Shown here: piece by piece, positions 9,021-19,800 of the stretch
Layout of the letters: each line of letters begins with the position of its first letter
Numbering within the stretch: the stretch's first letter is position 1
Assembly: GCA_029541985.1 (NCBI GenBank)
Contig: CP095414.1
Coordinates: 1,736,001 to 1,800,000 of the forward strand
Length of the DNA stretch: 64,000 nt
Direction: 5' to 3'
DNA from: Bacteroidales bacterium F22
GTDB lineage: Bacteria; Bacteroidota; Bacteroidia; Bacteroidales; Bacteroidaceae
Position numbers and translations under genes: made by a program
The notes under the pieces: model-generated
What the model saw: only the letters and a program-made list of their open reading frames with translations
What the model was told of the DNA's origin: nothing
Databases searched by the model: none

Positions 9021-10772
9021 ATGACTACACTTATGAAAAAAATATTCATACTCTGTTGTACAGCTGCTATATCTTTATGCTTCTCTAGCTGTAACGACAA
9101 ATTAGATACAGAGAATCTCTTTGAGAAAGATTTAAATAGTTTTTATTCCACACCGACAGAAATTGCTGAAGCTATCTCTGGAGTATACAATGCTATGTAT
9201 GTAAGCGATGTGCTTAGTGAACCAACACTAGCAAGTGATTTACTTTCTGACTTAGTACTTGCTGGAGGAGGCCCAGACGATGAAAAAGCAAAATGGGTAG
9301 ATGCCTTCAAAGATCCATCAGAAGACACCTTCCGAGACCTTTGGATTGCGACTTACAATGGTATCTATAGAGCAAATGCAACCATTGAAGCAGTAAACAG
9401 TAAAGACTATAGTACATTCTTTACCACAGCAGCTGAAGCTGAAAATTTCAAAAATGAAACCCTAGGAGAAACTTATTTCATGAGAGGTTTCTTTCTATAC
9501 CGTGCAGCTAAATTCTTCGGAGGGATGCCCTTAATCATGACGACTCAAACACCTCGTGATATTCCTCGTGCAAGTTTAGATGATACATACCAACAAATCC
9601 TCTCTGACCTAAAATTAGGAATTGAGCTAATGCCTAGCAAAGGGGCTTCTAGTTACACCCTTGAGGAATATGGCCATGCTAATAAATGGGTAGCCGAAGC
9701 GTATCTAGCGCGAGTATATCTATATTATACTGGTTATAAGAAGAATATATTAAAAGAAGAAGCTGGAGACATCACACTATTGGACGAAACGACACTAACA
9801 AAAAGCGATGTCATCGGCTACTTAAATGATTGTATCAATAATAGTGGTTATGAATTACTTCCTGATTTCCGTAACTTATGGCCATATAGCTATATCAATA
9901 AAGCTAGCCAAACTATCAATGGAGATGACAATGTAATTCTCCCATGGGCTGAAGAAGCAGGACTTGATTGGGCTGGACAAGATGGATTCCACCCTACAAT
10001 AGGTACAGGAAACACAGAAGTCATGTTTGCTAAGCGTTTTGCATTTGGAGACTGGTCATGGAGCGATCCTCAAGGAAAAACAAATCGATTATGTCTATAC
10101 CTTGGCATACGTGAGAATTCGTTGACTCCCTTTGGTCAAGGTTGGGGTTGGGGACCTATCAATCCAAACTTTTATAATCAATGGGATGACCAAGACTTAA
10201 GAAAAGAAGGCTCTGTATTAGAACTTAAAGAAGACCCTTCCAATGGACTTAATGGACTTGTTACTGACATGGGTGACCAAGAGACAGGATTAGTCAACAA
10301 AAAATTCCTAAACTATCAATTTGATGGACCTGACGGAACTCGTGGTATGTTCGCTTATCTATATAATATGGCAGGACCTGACATGCAGTTGTGGCATGCT
10401 CAAGATATCTATTTGATGCGCTTCGCTGATGTTATGTTGATGCAATCTGAGTTGACAGAAGATGCTACATATTTAAACAAAGTACGTAAACGTGCCGGAC
10501 TCGAAGAAATACCTTACTCACTAGATGCTATCAAGGAAGAGCGCATGCATGAATTTGCATTCGAGGGTCTTCGTTGGTTTGATTTAGTTCGTTGGGGCGA
10601 CGTCGAATCGGGTCATAACTTTTGGAGTACCGATGTACAGGTAACTAATGTAGGTGTTCCTGCTACATACAAAGTAAACTATAGAATAGAAACCAAAGGA
10701 TTATCTCCTATTCCAGAATCTGAGATTAGACTTTCAAATGATGTTTACACTCAAAATCCAGGTTGGGAATAA
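9021..10772 (+). CDS. SusD-like surface glycan-binding lipoprotein (RagB/SusD family, first pair)
   Basis: The lid protein of the SusCD transporter, lipid-anchored on the outside of the outer membrane. The lipobox Cys lies in CFSSCND (about residue 24). The alpha-helical TPR core follows, with the family stretch GETYFMRGFFLYRA. The C-terminal end carries EERMHEFAFEGLRWFDLVRWG, the usual SusD signature (written here only as a landmark near residues 512-532), and LSPIPESEI. A second in-frame ATG at 9033 (MKKIFILC) is an equally good start and gives a more typical signal peptide. It follows susC by 7 bases and is cotranscribed with it. Confidence 0.94.
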   Translation: MTTLMKKIFILCCTAAISLCFSSCNDKLDTENLFEKDLNSFYSTPTEIAEAISGVYNAMYVSDVLSEPTLASDLLSDLVLAGGGPDDEKAKWVDAFKDPSEDTFRDLWIATYNGIYRANATIEAVNSKDYSTFFTTAAEAENFKNETLGETYFMRGFFLYRAAKFFGGMPLIMTTQTPRDIPRASLDDTYQQILSDLKLGIELMPSKGASSYTLEEYGHANKWVAEAYLARVYLYYTGYKKNILKEEAGDITLLDETTLTKSDVIGYLNDCINNSGYELLPDFRNLWPYSYINKASQTINGDDNVILPWAEEAGLDWAGQDGFHPTIGTGNTEVMFAKRFAFGDWSWSDPQGKTNRLCLYLGIRENSLTPFGQGWGWGPINPNFYNQWDDQDLRKEGSVLELKEDPSNGLNGLVTDMGDQETGLVNKKFLNYQFDGPDGTRGMFAYLYNMAGPDMQLWHAQDIYLMRFADVMLMQSELTEDATYLNKVRKRAGLEEIPYSLDAIKEERMHEFAFEGLRWFDLVRWGDVESGHNFWSTDVQVTNVGVPATYKVNYRIETKGLSPIPESEIRLSNDVYTQNPGWE

Positions 10773-10810
10773 TATATAGATCCTAAACACTGTTTTATAT
10801 AACATGAAAA

Positions 10811-11650
10811 ATGAAAAAGATGAAATCAAAATATATTAATTATGTATGTGGATTGAGCCTTCTATTTATTGGCTTAGTTAGTTGTGAACCGATAGAGGAG
10901 AACAATAGTTATCAAAATGATTTTAATCCTGACAACATAGAGATAGAAGCTATTCAGGAGACTGAAGGTAGCAATGGAATTACCCTGAAGATGAACACTC
11001 ATGGTGTAACAGGCTATTGGGATTATGTATTGGATAAACAGTATACTGATGAAGTATCATTCAACTATCCGATACCGGGTGAAGTAACTTTCACTTTCCA
11101 TGCGACCACTCCTTATGCTCAGGACAAAGCAATGACCAATATGATCTATGCTGAAAAGTCTATCAAAGTAAACATTACTAAATTAGACAAAGAATTGCCT
11201 GTACAATACTACCAACTAGTCGGAGAGAACCTAGATGGTAAGACATGGGTATTCGATGGAACAAAAGATGATAACCAGTTATGGTGGTACATGTCTCCAG
11301 GAAATGACCCTGCATCATACGAAACAGCATGGTGGAATGCTGGAGGTACAGGTAGTCAACCAGCAGATTATGATGGAAAAATGGTCTTCGACTTGGATGG
11401 TGCTGCGAATTATACCTACTACGCATCGCAAACTGCTGCTCCAGGTACTGGTGGTACTTGGGCCTTCAATAAGGACTTTACTAAGTTAACCATCAACGGG
11501 GACAATAAAATTCTTGGAAATGAGGAGCCTCGTGGCAACGCAGATGGAGTCTATACAATCATTTCTTTGACTTCTGATAAGATGATTTTATATGTACCCA
11601 ACAACGGTGGTGGTACAGGATGGACATGGGTATTTAAACCAGAAAACTAA
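10811..11650 (+). CDS. Surface glycan-binding lipoprotein of the PUL (SusE/F position)
   Basis: A 279-residue lipoprotein with lipobox Cys in GLVSCEP (about residue 26) followed by acidic residues, as in surface-exposed Bacteroides lipoproteins. An N-terminal Ig/PKD-like beta region (about 45-125) leads to a C-terminal domain rich in Trp and Gly (GKTWVFDG, WWYMSPGND, AWWNAGG, GWTWVFKP). The repeated exposed Trp residues are what one expects of a glycan-binding platform. It occupies the place of susE/susF, just after susD and 11 bases before the GH5 gene, so it probably captures the polysaccharide for the surface endoglucanase. I do not recognise a named family with certainty. No catalytic motif is visible. 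Confidence 0.75.
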   Translation: MKKMKSKYINYVCGLSLLFIGLVSCEPIEENNSYQNDFNPDNIEIEAIQETEGSNGITLKMNTHGVTGYWDYVLDKQYTDEVSFNYPIPGEVTFTFHATTPYAQDKAMTNMIYAEKSIKVNITKLDKELPVQYYQLVGENLDGKTWVFDGTKDDNQLWWYMSPGNDPASYETAWWNAGGTGSQPADYDGKMVFDLDGAANYTYYASQTAAPGTGGTWAFNKDFTKLTINGDNKILGNEEPRGNADGVYTIISLTSDKMILYVPNNGGGTGWTWVFKPEN

Positions 11651-11661
11651 TAGCAGAAAGT

Positions 11662-12708
11662 ATGAAATTAAAGAAATGTATTTCGACAGTAGCGTTGTCT
11701 TTTGTTATGCTCGTCGCTACTGCCTGTCAAGATGACGGAACAGGTAATTATGGTTTTATAAGTACTCCTGCTAGTGACGAACCCGTTGCTGAGAAATATT
11801 ACTACAATATAGTCGATGCTAATGGACAACTAGCGGTTCAGAATCAGCAACTAGTCAATAAAGATGGGCAAGCAGTCATGCTTCGGGGCATTAGCTATGG
11901 TTGGCACAATTGGTGGCCTCGTTTCTACAATAAGAAATCAGTCTACAATTTAGCACATGATTGGCATGCTACCGTAGTACGTGCATCCATGGGAGTCGAT
12001 GAAGAAAATTGCTACGTTGACGACCCAGATACAGCAGTCAAATGTGTAACAAGCATAGTAGATGGGGCTATTGATGCGGGTATATATGTCCTGATTGATT
12101 GGCACTGTCATCATATCAGAACTGATGAAGCGGTTGAATTTTTCACTGAGATGGCCAACAAATACAAAGCTTATCCAAATGTAATCTATGAGATATATAA
12201 TGAGCCAACTGATATAGAGAAATGGGCAGATGTCAAAGTCTATTCAACTAAAGTAATTGAGGCAATCCGTGCTATAGACAAAGATAACATCATTCTTGTT
12301 GGTACTCCTCATTGGGATACTGATGTAGCATTGGCAGTAGCAGATCCAATTACTGGCTTCGATAATATTATGTATACTTTTCACTTCTATGCTGCTACAC
12401 ATAAAGATGATGTAAGAGCTAAAGCGCAAGCTGGTTTAGATGGTGGATTGCCTCTATTCGTATCAGAATGTGCTTATTGGGAGGCCACAGGTGATGGTCA
12501 ATTTGACCTTGATTCATGGAGTGAATGGGTCACTTGGATGGAATCAAATAAGATTAGTTACATCACATGGTGTATGACTGATGATAGTATGCTTTTACCA
12601 TCTGCTTCAGCCACTGGTCCTTGGGACGATTCTGAATTGACGCAATGGGGAAAGGATGCTCGTGTAGAGACTTTAAAAAACTGGAGTGAACCAACAGAAA
12701 ACGAATAA
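11662..12708 (+). CDS. GH5 endo-beta-glucanase-like lipoprotein
   Basis: A 348-residue glycoside hydrolase of family 5, most like the GH5_2 endoglucanase branch. The lipobox Cys is Cys22 (VATAC), so it is probably surface-anchored. A short linker leads to the (beta/alpha)8 barrel from about residue 50. Landmarks are LRGISYGWHNWW, VVRASMG, VLIDWHCHH, the acid/base Glu181 in IYNEP, YTFHFYAATHK and the nucleophile Glu269 in FVSECAYWE. The family cuts internal beta-1,4 bonds in cellulose, mixed-linkage glucan or glucomannan. As the only clear endo-enzyme of the locus it likely makes the first cut at the surface. It lies 11 bases after the binding protein and 3 bases before the GH3 gene, in one operon. 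Subfamily assignment is from memory and not certain. Confidence 0.85.
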   Translation: MKLKKCISTVALSFVMLVATACQDDGTGNYGFISTPASDEPVAEKYYYNIVDANGQLAVQNQQLVNKDGQAVMLRGISYGWHNWWPRFYNKKSVYNLAHDWHATVVRASMGVDEENCYVDDPDTAVKCVTSIVDGAIDAGIYVLIDWHCHHIRTDEAVEFFTEMANKYKAYPNVIYEIYNEPTDIEKWADVKVYSTKVIEAIRAIDKDNIILVGTPHWDTDVALAVADPITGFDNIMYTFHFYAATHKDDVRAKAQAGLDGGLPLFVSECAYWEATGDGQFDLDSWSEWVTWMESNKISYITWCMTDDSMLLPSASATGPWDDSELTQWGKDARVETLKNWSEPTENE

Positions 12709-12711
12709 TTT

Positions 12712-15030
12712 ATGCAAAAGAACTTTTTTAAGAACGTAGTAACCACCTTATCGGTGGTTACCCTTCTTTTTAGTTGTCAATCAACTAAGAACCAATCTCC
12801 TATATATATGGAAGCCAACCAACCTGTAGAGAATCGTGTAAATGATTTACTCCAACGAATGACTCTTGAAGAAAAGATTGGTCAAATGAACCAATTTGTG
12901 GGTATTGAACATATGAAAGCGGCAGAAGGAAATCTGACAGCAGAGGAATTGAAAAACAACACGGCTACTGCATTTTATCCTGGAGTGACATCTAACGATG
13001 TGCTGAAGTGGCTCCAACAAGGACTTATCGGTTCTTTTCTTCATGTGATTACCCCAGAAGAAGCAAACAAACTACAACAGGTAGCCATGGATAGCCGTCT
13101 TCATATTCCTATCATATTTGGTATAGATGCCATTCATGGCAATGCGAACTGTCCTGGCAATACAGTCTATCCTACGAATATAGGATTAGCTAGTTCATTC
13201 AATACAGATATGGCTTATAAGATAGCACGTCAAACTGCAGAAGAGATGCGCGCGATGAACATGCATTGGACGTTTAATCCCAATGTAGAGGTTGCACGTG
13301 ACCCTCGCTGGGGAAGATGTGGAGAGACATACGGAGAATCACCTTATTTAGTGGGATTGATGGGTGCACAGACAGTAAAAGGATATCAACGAAATCTTGA
13401 TACTGAAACTGATGTATTAGCTTGTATCAAGCACTTTGTCGGTGGAAGTGAAGCAATCAATGGAACAAATGGCGCACCGGCTGATATATCAGAGCGCACC
13501 CTTCGTGAAGTCTTCTTTCCGCCATTCAAGCAGGGAGTAGATGCGGGAGCTATGTCAGTAATGATGTCGCACAATGAATTAAATGGCATCCCTTGTCATT
13601 CCAATAAATGGTTAATGACCGATGTCCTACGCAAAGAATGGAATTTCCCAGGCTTCGTCGTAAGTGATTGGATGGATATAGAACATCTTGTAGATATCCA
13701 TCATACAGCAGAAACGATTAAAGAAGCTTTTTATCAATCTATAATGGCAGGAGTGGATATGCACATGCATGGCATTCACTGGGGAGAAATGGTCAAAGAA
13801 TTGGTCGAAGAAGGAAGAATTCCAGAGTCACGTATAGACGACTCTGTACGTCGCATTTTGACTGTGAAGTTCCGTTTAGGTCTCTTTGAACATCCATACA
13901 CTGATATTGCAAAAGGAAAAACGGTTCGCCTATCTGAAGAACATCGTCAGACAGCATTGGAGGCTTCTAGACAGAGTATTGTACTTCTCAAGAATGAAGG
14001 AATACTACCACTAGATGCTAAGAAATACAAACACGTGATGGTCACTGGTATCAATGCTAATGATGAGAATATCATGGGAGACTGGAGTAGTCAACAAGAT
14101 CCAAAAGATGTTATAACCATATTAGAAGGTCTCCGTCAGCAGGCTCCTAACACCTCGTTCAGTTTTGTCGACCAAGGTTGGGATCCTAGAAATATGAGTC
14201 AAAAGAAAGTAGACGAGGCTGTCAGAAAAGCAAAAAAAGCAGACTTGAATATTGTTGTGGCAGGAGAATATATGATGCGCTTCCGTTGGAAAGACCGTAC
14301 TTGTGGAGAAGATACAGACCGTTCTGACCTAAATCTAGTTGGGCTTCAGAACGAACTTATCGAACGGATATATGCAACAGGAGTACCTACTATATTGGTT
14401 CTCGTAAACGGTAGACCTTTGTCGACAGAATGGGCAGCAGACCATCTCCCTGCGATCCTTGAGGCTTGGGAACCTGGCATGATGGGTGGACAAGCTGTTG
14501 CTGAGATTCTGTATGGACAGGTGAATCCATCAGCCAAGTTATCTATGACAATTCCTCGTTCAGTGGGACAAATTCAAACAGTATTCAATCACAAACCATC
14601 GCTATTATTTCATCCAGTGGTATGCGGTTCAAGCGAACCATTATATCGATTTGGACATGGCGAATCATATTCTCATTTTGTATACAGTGATTTACAACTA
14701 AATACTGATACCATCGAGCAAGACGGCACAGTAGAGGTATCTGTAACCATCAAAAATGATAGTGACAGGAAAGGAACAGAAATCGCACAACTATATATCC
14801 GCGATGAATACAGTTCTGTCACACGTCCTGTAAAAGAGCTCCGTGATTTCAGACGAGTTACGATTGATGCTGGAGCTTCCAAAGTGGTCAAATTCACACT
14901 ACCTGCTACGAAATTAGCTTTTTACAATGTAGATATGGATTGGACTGTAGAACCTGGTACCTTCAAGATAATGGTAGGTGCTTCATCTGAAGATAGTAAA
15001 TTATTAGAGACAGTAATAACTGTCAAATAA
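12712..15030 (+). CDS. GH3 beta-glucosidase (or beta-xylosidase) lipoprotein
   Basis: A 772-residue family 3 exo-glycosidase that would release terminal sugars from imported oligosaccharides in the periplasm. A lipobox ends at Cys22 (LLFSCQS). The N-terminal barrel holds GIDAIHG, NPNVEVARDPRWGR, the KHF pair (CIKHFVGG) and the nucleophile Asp319 in GFVVSDWMD. The middle alpha/beta sandwich has RQSIVLLKNEG and AGEYMMRFRWKDR, and a fibronectin-III-like domain ends the protein (RPVKELRDFRRV). Length and order match BglX-like enzymes in Bacteroides beta-glucan loci. Glucosidase is the better guess because of the GH5 neighbour, but GH3 also contains xylosidases. Confidence 0.88.
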   Translation: MQKNFFKNVVTTLSVVTLLFSCQSTKNQSPIYMEANQPVENRVNDLLQRMTLEEKIGQMNQFVGIEHMKAAEGNLTAEELKNNTATAFYPGVTSNDVLKWLQQGLIGSFLHVITPEEANKLQQVAMDSRLHIPIIFGIDAIHGNANCPGNTVYPTNIGLASSFNTDMAYKIARQTAEEMRAMNMHWTFNPNVEVARDPRWGRCGETYGESPYLVGLMGAQTVKGYQRNLDTETDVLACIKHFVGGSEAINGTNGAPADISERTLREVFFPPFKQGVDAGAMSVMMSHNELNGIPCHSNKWLMTDVLRKEWNFPGFVVSDWMDIEHLVDIHHTAETIKEAFYQSIMAGVDMHMHGIHWGEMVKELVEEGRIPESRIDDSVRRILTVKFRLGLFEHPYTDIAKGKTVRLSEEHRQTALEASRQSIVLLKNEGILPLDAKKYKHVMVTGINANDENIMGDWSSQQDPKDVITILEGLRQQAPNTSFSFVDQGWDPRNMSQKKVDEAVRKAKKADLNIVVAGEYMMRFRWKDRTCGEDTDRSDLNLVGLQNELIERIYATGVPTILVLVNGRPLSTEWAADHLPAILEAWEPGMMGGQAVAEILYGQVNPSAKLSMTIPRSVGQIQTVFNHKPSLLFHPVVCGSSEPLYRFGHGESYSHFVYSDLQLNTDTIEQDGTVEVSVTIKNDSDRKGTEIAQLYIRDEYSSVTRPVKELRDFRRVTIDAGASKVVKFTLPATKLAFYNVDMDWTVEPGTFKIMVGASSEDSKLLETVITVK

Positions 15031-15038
15031 ATTAAAAG

Positions 15039-15084
15039 GGTTATATTAGAGGCCAAAACAGATAACCGTTTGTTTTAGCCTTTA
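15039..15084 (+). terminator. Internal hairpin (partial terminator or attenuator) between GH3 and GH39
   Basis: A stem is formed by 15051-15062 and 15069-15080 (10 of 12 positions pair well) with a 6-base loop, followed by TTTAATTTTTA. An upstream GGTTAT (15039-15044) can pair with ATAACC (15062-15067), which overlaps the loop, giving a pseudoknot or a competing structure. This would reduce expression of the downstream GH39 gene relative to the genes before it. Confidence 0.45.
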
Positions 15085-15104
15085 ATTTTTATAAAAGAAA
15101 TAAT

Positions 15105-16712
15105 ATGAAGTATCCTGTAAAACACATCATAGCTAGTTTAACCTTGCTATTTCTCGGTAACATTGGTCTTTTGACAGCACAAGAACCATCTTTTTCAGAA
15201 ACTTCTCAAGGCACTAGTCGCATCATTGAGGTTAATATGTCCTCGCCCACAACTTCACTCTCAGACCAACCATTAATATGCGTTGGAGCTGGACGAGCTC
15301 ATGAAGGGTTAATGGCAAATTGGCAAAAGCAACTAACAGAGATTCAAAAGCACTGTGCTTTTCAATACATCCGGTTTCATGGTTTACTCCATGATGATAT
15401 GGGGGTATTCAAAATAGTCAATGGTCATCCTCAATACAACTTTCAGTATATAGATGCACTCTATGACTTCTTGCTTAGTGTAAACATCCGCCCATTTGTC
15501 GAGCTCAGTTTCATGCCTCATGACCTGCGTTCTGGAGATGAAACAGTTTTCTGGTGGAAAGGAAATGCAACCCCTCCCTCAGACTATGCACAATACAAGA
15601 CACTTATCAAAAAGCTAGTAACCCATCTAACAGAAAGATATGGTAGAGAAGAAGTCAAAGAGTGGTATTTCGAGGTTTGGAACGAACCTAATTATCCTGC
15701 CTTTTTTATCGGAGATATCAAAGACTACTTTCACATGTATCAGATGGCCGCTGAAGCCATCAAGGAAGTTGATGCTGATTATCGTGTCGGTGGCCCTGCG
15801 ACTTCTGGTTGTGGATGGGTACCGCAAATGATTGAGTTTGCAGATAGCCACCATGTAGCGCTAGACTTTATTTCCACACACACCTATGGAGTGGAAGGAG
15901 CTTTGGACGAATACGGTACGATGGCCAATTTCTTACGTCCAGACCCCATGTGTATAGTCAATGATGTTAAGGAAGTACGCAGACAGATGAAGGAAGCTAA
16001 TAAAGGGGATATGGAATTACATATAACTGAGTTCAACACATCCTATTCTCCACGAGACCCGATTCATGATACCTATCAAAACGCAACCTACCTCTTAAAT
16101 GTAATGAGATACACTCCAGCATTTGCTACATCCATGTCTTATTGGACATTTACTGATGTTTTTGAAGAAGCTGGTACTGTAGACAAGCCATTTCATGGCG
16201 GTTTCGGCCTAATCAATTGGCAAGATATACGCAAACCATCATTTTATGCCTACTCTTTTTACAATCAATTGTATTCTAAAGAAATAGAGACCAAAGACAC
16301 CCAATCATGGATTACAACCGATGGGGAGGGTAATCTGAGCATGTTAGTTTATGATTTCACGATGCCTCAGCAGGGTAAAGAGAGTAATCCGGTCTACTTC
16401 ACTAAACTACATCCCGCCAAACACAAAGGACAAGTCAATCTGGAGATAAACCAACTTCAAAACGGACAGTATATACTTGAGTGTCAACAAGTTGGCTACA
16501 AACAACACGACCCACAATCAATGTATCTTGAGATGGGAAAACCAGACCAACTAACTCTAGCCCAAGAGAAACAACTGCGTCAAGATGCGATTTCTGTTCC
16601 TACCAAGACAAGGATTGATGTTCATCAAGGATCTACGACAATCAAATTGGACTGGCTAACAAACCAATTTTATCTAGTGCGTCTAATAAAAGTAAAAACG
16701 CAAAAAAAATAA
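15105..16712 (+). CDS. GH39-like glycoside hydrolase (beta-xylosidase type)
   Basis: A 535-residue secreted enzyme with a signal peptide (about 1-25, ending LLTAQE) and no lipobox, so probably periplasmic. The clan-A barrel shows IRFHGLLHDDM, FVELSFMP, the acid/base Glu194 in FEVWNEPN, STHTYG, and the nucleophile Glu309 in LHITEFNTS, followed by YWTFTDVFEE. This is the pattern of GH39 beta-xylosidases. A small C-terminal beta domain follows (about 410-535). Its presence hints at a xylose-containing or otherwise substituted glycan, or at an activity within GH39 other than xylosidase. It is separated from GH3 by a hairpin and from the second susC by 129 bases with a promoter element. Confidence 0.82.
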   Translation: MKYPVKHIIASLTLLFLGNIGLLTAQEPSFSETSQGTSRIIEVNMSSPTTSLSDQPLICVGAGRAHEGLMANWQKQLTEIQKHCAFQYIRFHGLLHDDMGVFKIVNGHPQYNFQYIDALYDFLLSVNIRPFVELSFMPHDLRSGDETVFWWKGNATPPSDYAQYKTLIKKLVTHLTERYGREEVKEWYFEVWNEPNYPAFFIGDIKDYFHMYQMAAEAIKEVDADYRVGGPATSGCGWVPQMIEFADSHHVALDFISTHTYGVEGALDEYGTMANFLRPDPMCIVNDVKEVRRQMKEANKGDMELHITEFNTSYSPRDPIHDTYQNATYLLNVMRYTPAFATSMSYWTFTDVFEEAGTVDKPFHGGFGLINWQDIRKPSFYAYSFYNQLYSKEIETKDTQSWITTDGEGNLSMLVYDFTMPQQGKESNPVYFTKLHPAKHKGQVNLEINQLQNGQYILECQQVGYKQHDPQSMYLEMGKPDQLTLAQEKQLRQDAISVPTKTRIDVHQGSTTIKLDWLTNQFYLVRLIKVKTQKK

Positions 16713-16797
16713 CGACCTAGAGATTTCAGAAGCTATTTATGGACATTTTTATAGATATAATACACAATTATACATAATCAAATCATTTAATTCACTC

Positions 16798-16805
16798 TAC
16801 TTTTG
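16798..16805 (+). promoter_or_regulatory. Bacteroidota -7 element before the second susC
   Basis: TACTTTTG fits TAnnTTTG and lies 36 bases before the second susC start. As with the first susC no convincing TTTG -33 box is found, which suggests activator dependence. It implies that the second SusCD pair can be transcribed apart from the upstream enzymes. Confidence 0.5.
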
Positions 16806-16841
16806 TCATAGCCTTTATTTTAATTACTAAAATTTAAAACT

Positions 16842-19800
16842 ATGAAGCAAAAGAACAAATTGCTACATGTATCAATCAGATTCATGTTGCTGATTGTATT
16901 CATTATCGTGAATGTTTCCACTTATGCGCAAGTAAGTAGAACCATTACAGGTCTCATAAAAGACAAAACAGGTGAACCAATCATTGGGGCTACCATCGCA
17001 GAGAAATCGACCACTCGCGGTACAATCACCGATTTTGATGGACATTTTACCCTAAAAGGAGTTACTTCAAATTCAGAATTGACCATCTCCTATATTGGGT
17101 TCAATACCAAGGTCATCAAAGTAGGAAATAAGAATCACTTCGTCATCGTGATGACAGAAGATACACAGAGTTTAGATGAGGTTGTGGTCGTAGGATATGG
17201 TGTACAACGTAAAAGTGACCTTACAGGTGCTGTAGCATCAGTAAAGGCCGATGATGTACTTCAAACGACTCCAACGTCTAACGTAGCTGATGCCTTACAA
17301 GGTCGCATGTCAGGAGTATCCATTTCAAACAATGGAGATCCTTCACAAGAATCGACAATCCGTATTCGTGGTATCAACTCTATTACTGGTAGCAGTAATC
17401 CATTGGTTGTAATCGATGGATTTATTGGAGGTACGCTCAACTCTTTGAATCCGAGTGATATCAAATCCATTGAGGTACTCAAAGATGCATCTGCAACAGC
17501 TGTATATGGTTCTCGTGGTGCTAATGGAGTCATTTTAGTGACTACCAAGACACCAAGCAAGGACAAATTGACCATTAATTTCAATGCCTTTGTGAACCTT
17601 AAGACAACTATCAAAAATCCAGATTCACTTTCTCCTGCACAGTGTGCTGAATTAGCCAATGCCTATGGACAGGAATACTATTCAAGTTATGGAAAACCAA
17701 CGGTCAGTTATTATACTGACGAGCAGATTGCTGATTACAAGAGTGGCAAGACAGGTTACAATTATGTAGACAATGTCTTCAACGATATAGCAGTAAATCA
17801 GAACTATGATTTATCTATCTCTGGTGCTGGAGAAAAATCAACTTATCTAGCTTCTGTGAGTTACAAAGAGGCAAAAGGAGTGATTAAGAACTCAAACAGC
17901 AAAAGTGTCAATTATCGCTTGAAAGTAGACAGTCAACTCAAAAGTTGGATGAAAATGGGTGTTAATATTTGGGGAATATACAATGAGCATTCAGGACCTC
18001 GCATGACTCAATATGATAACCTGATGCTCAAGACATTGACTTCTACAGGACTCACTGGCCCTTACAATGAGGATGGTACTTACAATAATGTACTCCCTAT
18101 TGGTGGAGGTCCAGCATACAATCCGATAGGATTAATCAACGAAATTGATGCACAAAACAGAAGCTTAAGAAATCATTTACAAGCATATCTTAACTTCAAT
18201 ATTCTTGAAGGTCTTACCTTCCGCACTCAATTTGGTATTGCATTTAAGAATACCCTAAACACAACAAGTAGCAATGAAGCGAGCTATGACTTCTTCAAAA
18301 ATGCTCAAACCCTTGCTAAATCTTCTTCGACTTGGGAGTACAGCTGGTTAAATACCAATACACTAAACTATGTAAAAGAGTTTAACGAAGACCACAGGAT
18401 TAATGCTACTGCAGTATTTGAACAGTCATATAGCAACAATTATAACTTTGCTGCTAGTGCTTATGACTTAACTTTCGAACGATTAGGTTCAGATGCCTTG
18501 AATTATTCAAATAGGCAAGAGGGTGATTCGTATCGTTATATCAACACACTACTCTCTGGACTTTTCCGTATCAACTATGTGTTTAAAAACAGATACATGT
18601 TGACCGCTTCTCTTCGTGCTGATGGTTCCTCAAGACTGCATGACAAATGGGATTATTTTCCATCTATGGCTTTAGCTTGGAACATTAAACAAGAAGCATT
18701 TATGGAAGACAATGATGTGATCAGTCAGTTCAAGCTTCGTGCTGGGTATGGCTCTGTAGGAAATCAAGCAATTGGTGCATACCGAACAGTTTCTCAGATG
18801 CAATCAGTTGTCAATTCTGACGGTTCTGTATCCTATGTAGTAGGTCGTCCAGCAGCTCCTGACTTGAAATGGGAAAAGAATAATCAAATAAACATAGGTA
18901 CCGATTTTGGATTTCTAAACAATCGTCTTACATTCAGTATTGACTGGTATGACAAACGTTCAAAAGATGTCTTGATGGAAGTCCAACAACCAGCCCACAC
19001 AGGATGGAATGACCTCTTGAAAAATGCATGTGAGATTCGCAATATAGGTATAGAATTAACCATGAGTGCAGATCCTTATGCTTCTAAAGAATTTAGCTGG
19101 CATACAGATGTTACGTTATCTCACAATAGAGGTACTTTTGAGAGTATTCCTACAGCGACTAGGATGCAAAACCTAGGAACAAAATATGAAGATACAGTCA
19201 TGAAAATGATTGAAGGTGAACGTATCGGTTCTTTCTGGGGATTTGTCAACGAAGGAGTATGGAAAACGACAGATGTAACAAAAGAAGTCACAGTCATAAA
19301 AAATGGGGTTGAGAAAACCGGCACTTACGAAAGTATCTATAAAGTAGTCCCTGGACAGGAACGTTTGAAAGATATGAATATGGACGGTACATACAATGAG
19401 AAAGATAAGACAATCATTGGTAATGGACAACCATTACTTAATTGGGGATGGAACAATACCTTCACCTATAAACAATTTGATTTTGCTCTATTTGTTATAG
19501 GAATGCATGGTTTCGATATTTACAATTCAACAAATCATTTCTCATACGCAAATAGTAGTGGTATACCTGGACAAGTAGATGTAATCACACCTAATCCAGA
19601 ACTCCTAGACCGATGGACTCCTGACCATGAAGACACAAATATCCCTGGATTCATTCATCCAAACAAATCGGTAAAAGCCTTTAATAGTCGCTTTGTCGAG
19701 AAAGGTGATTTTGTGAAGGTAAAAAGTATCACTGCAGGATATACACTTCCTCAATCTATTTGCAATATCCTTTCTATAAATAAACTTCGTGTCTATGCAT

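Noticed and set aside
17261..17659. 132-codon open frame on the minus strand inside the second susC
   Set aside because: It lies wholly antisense to a well-supported SusC gene, has no motif and mirrors the codon pattern of the plug region.
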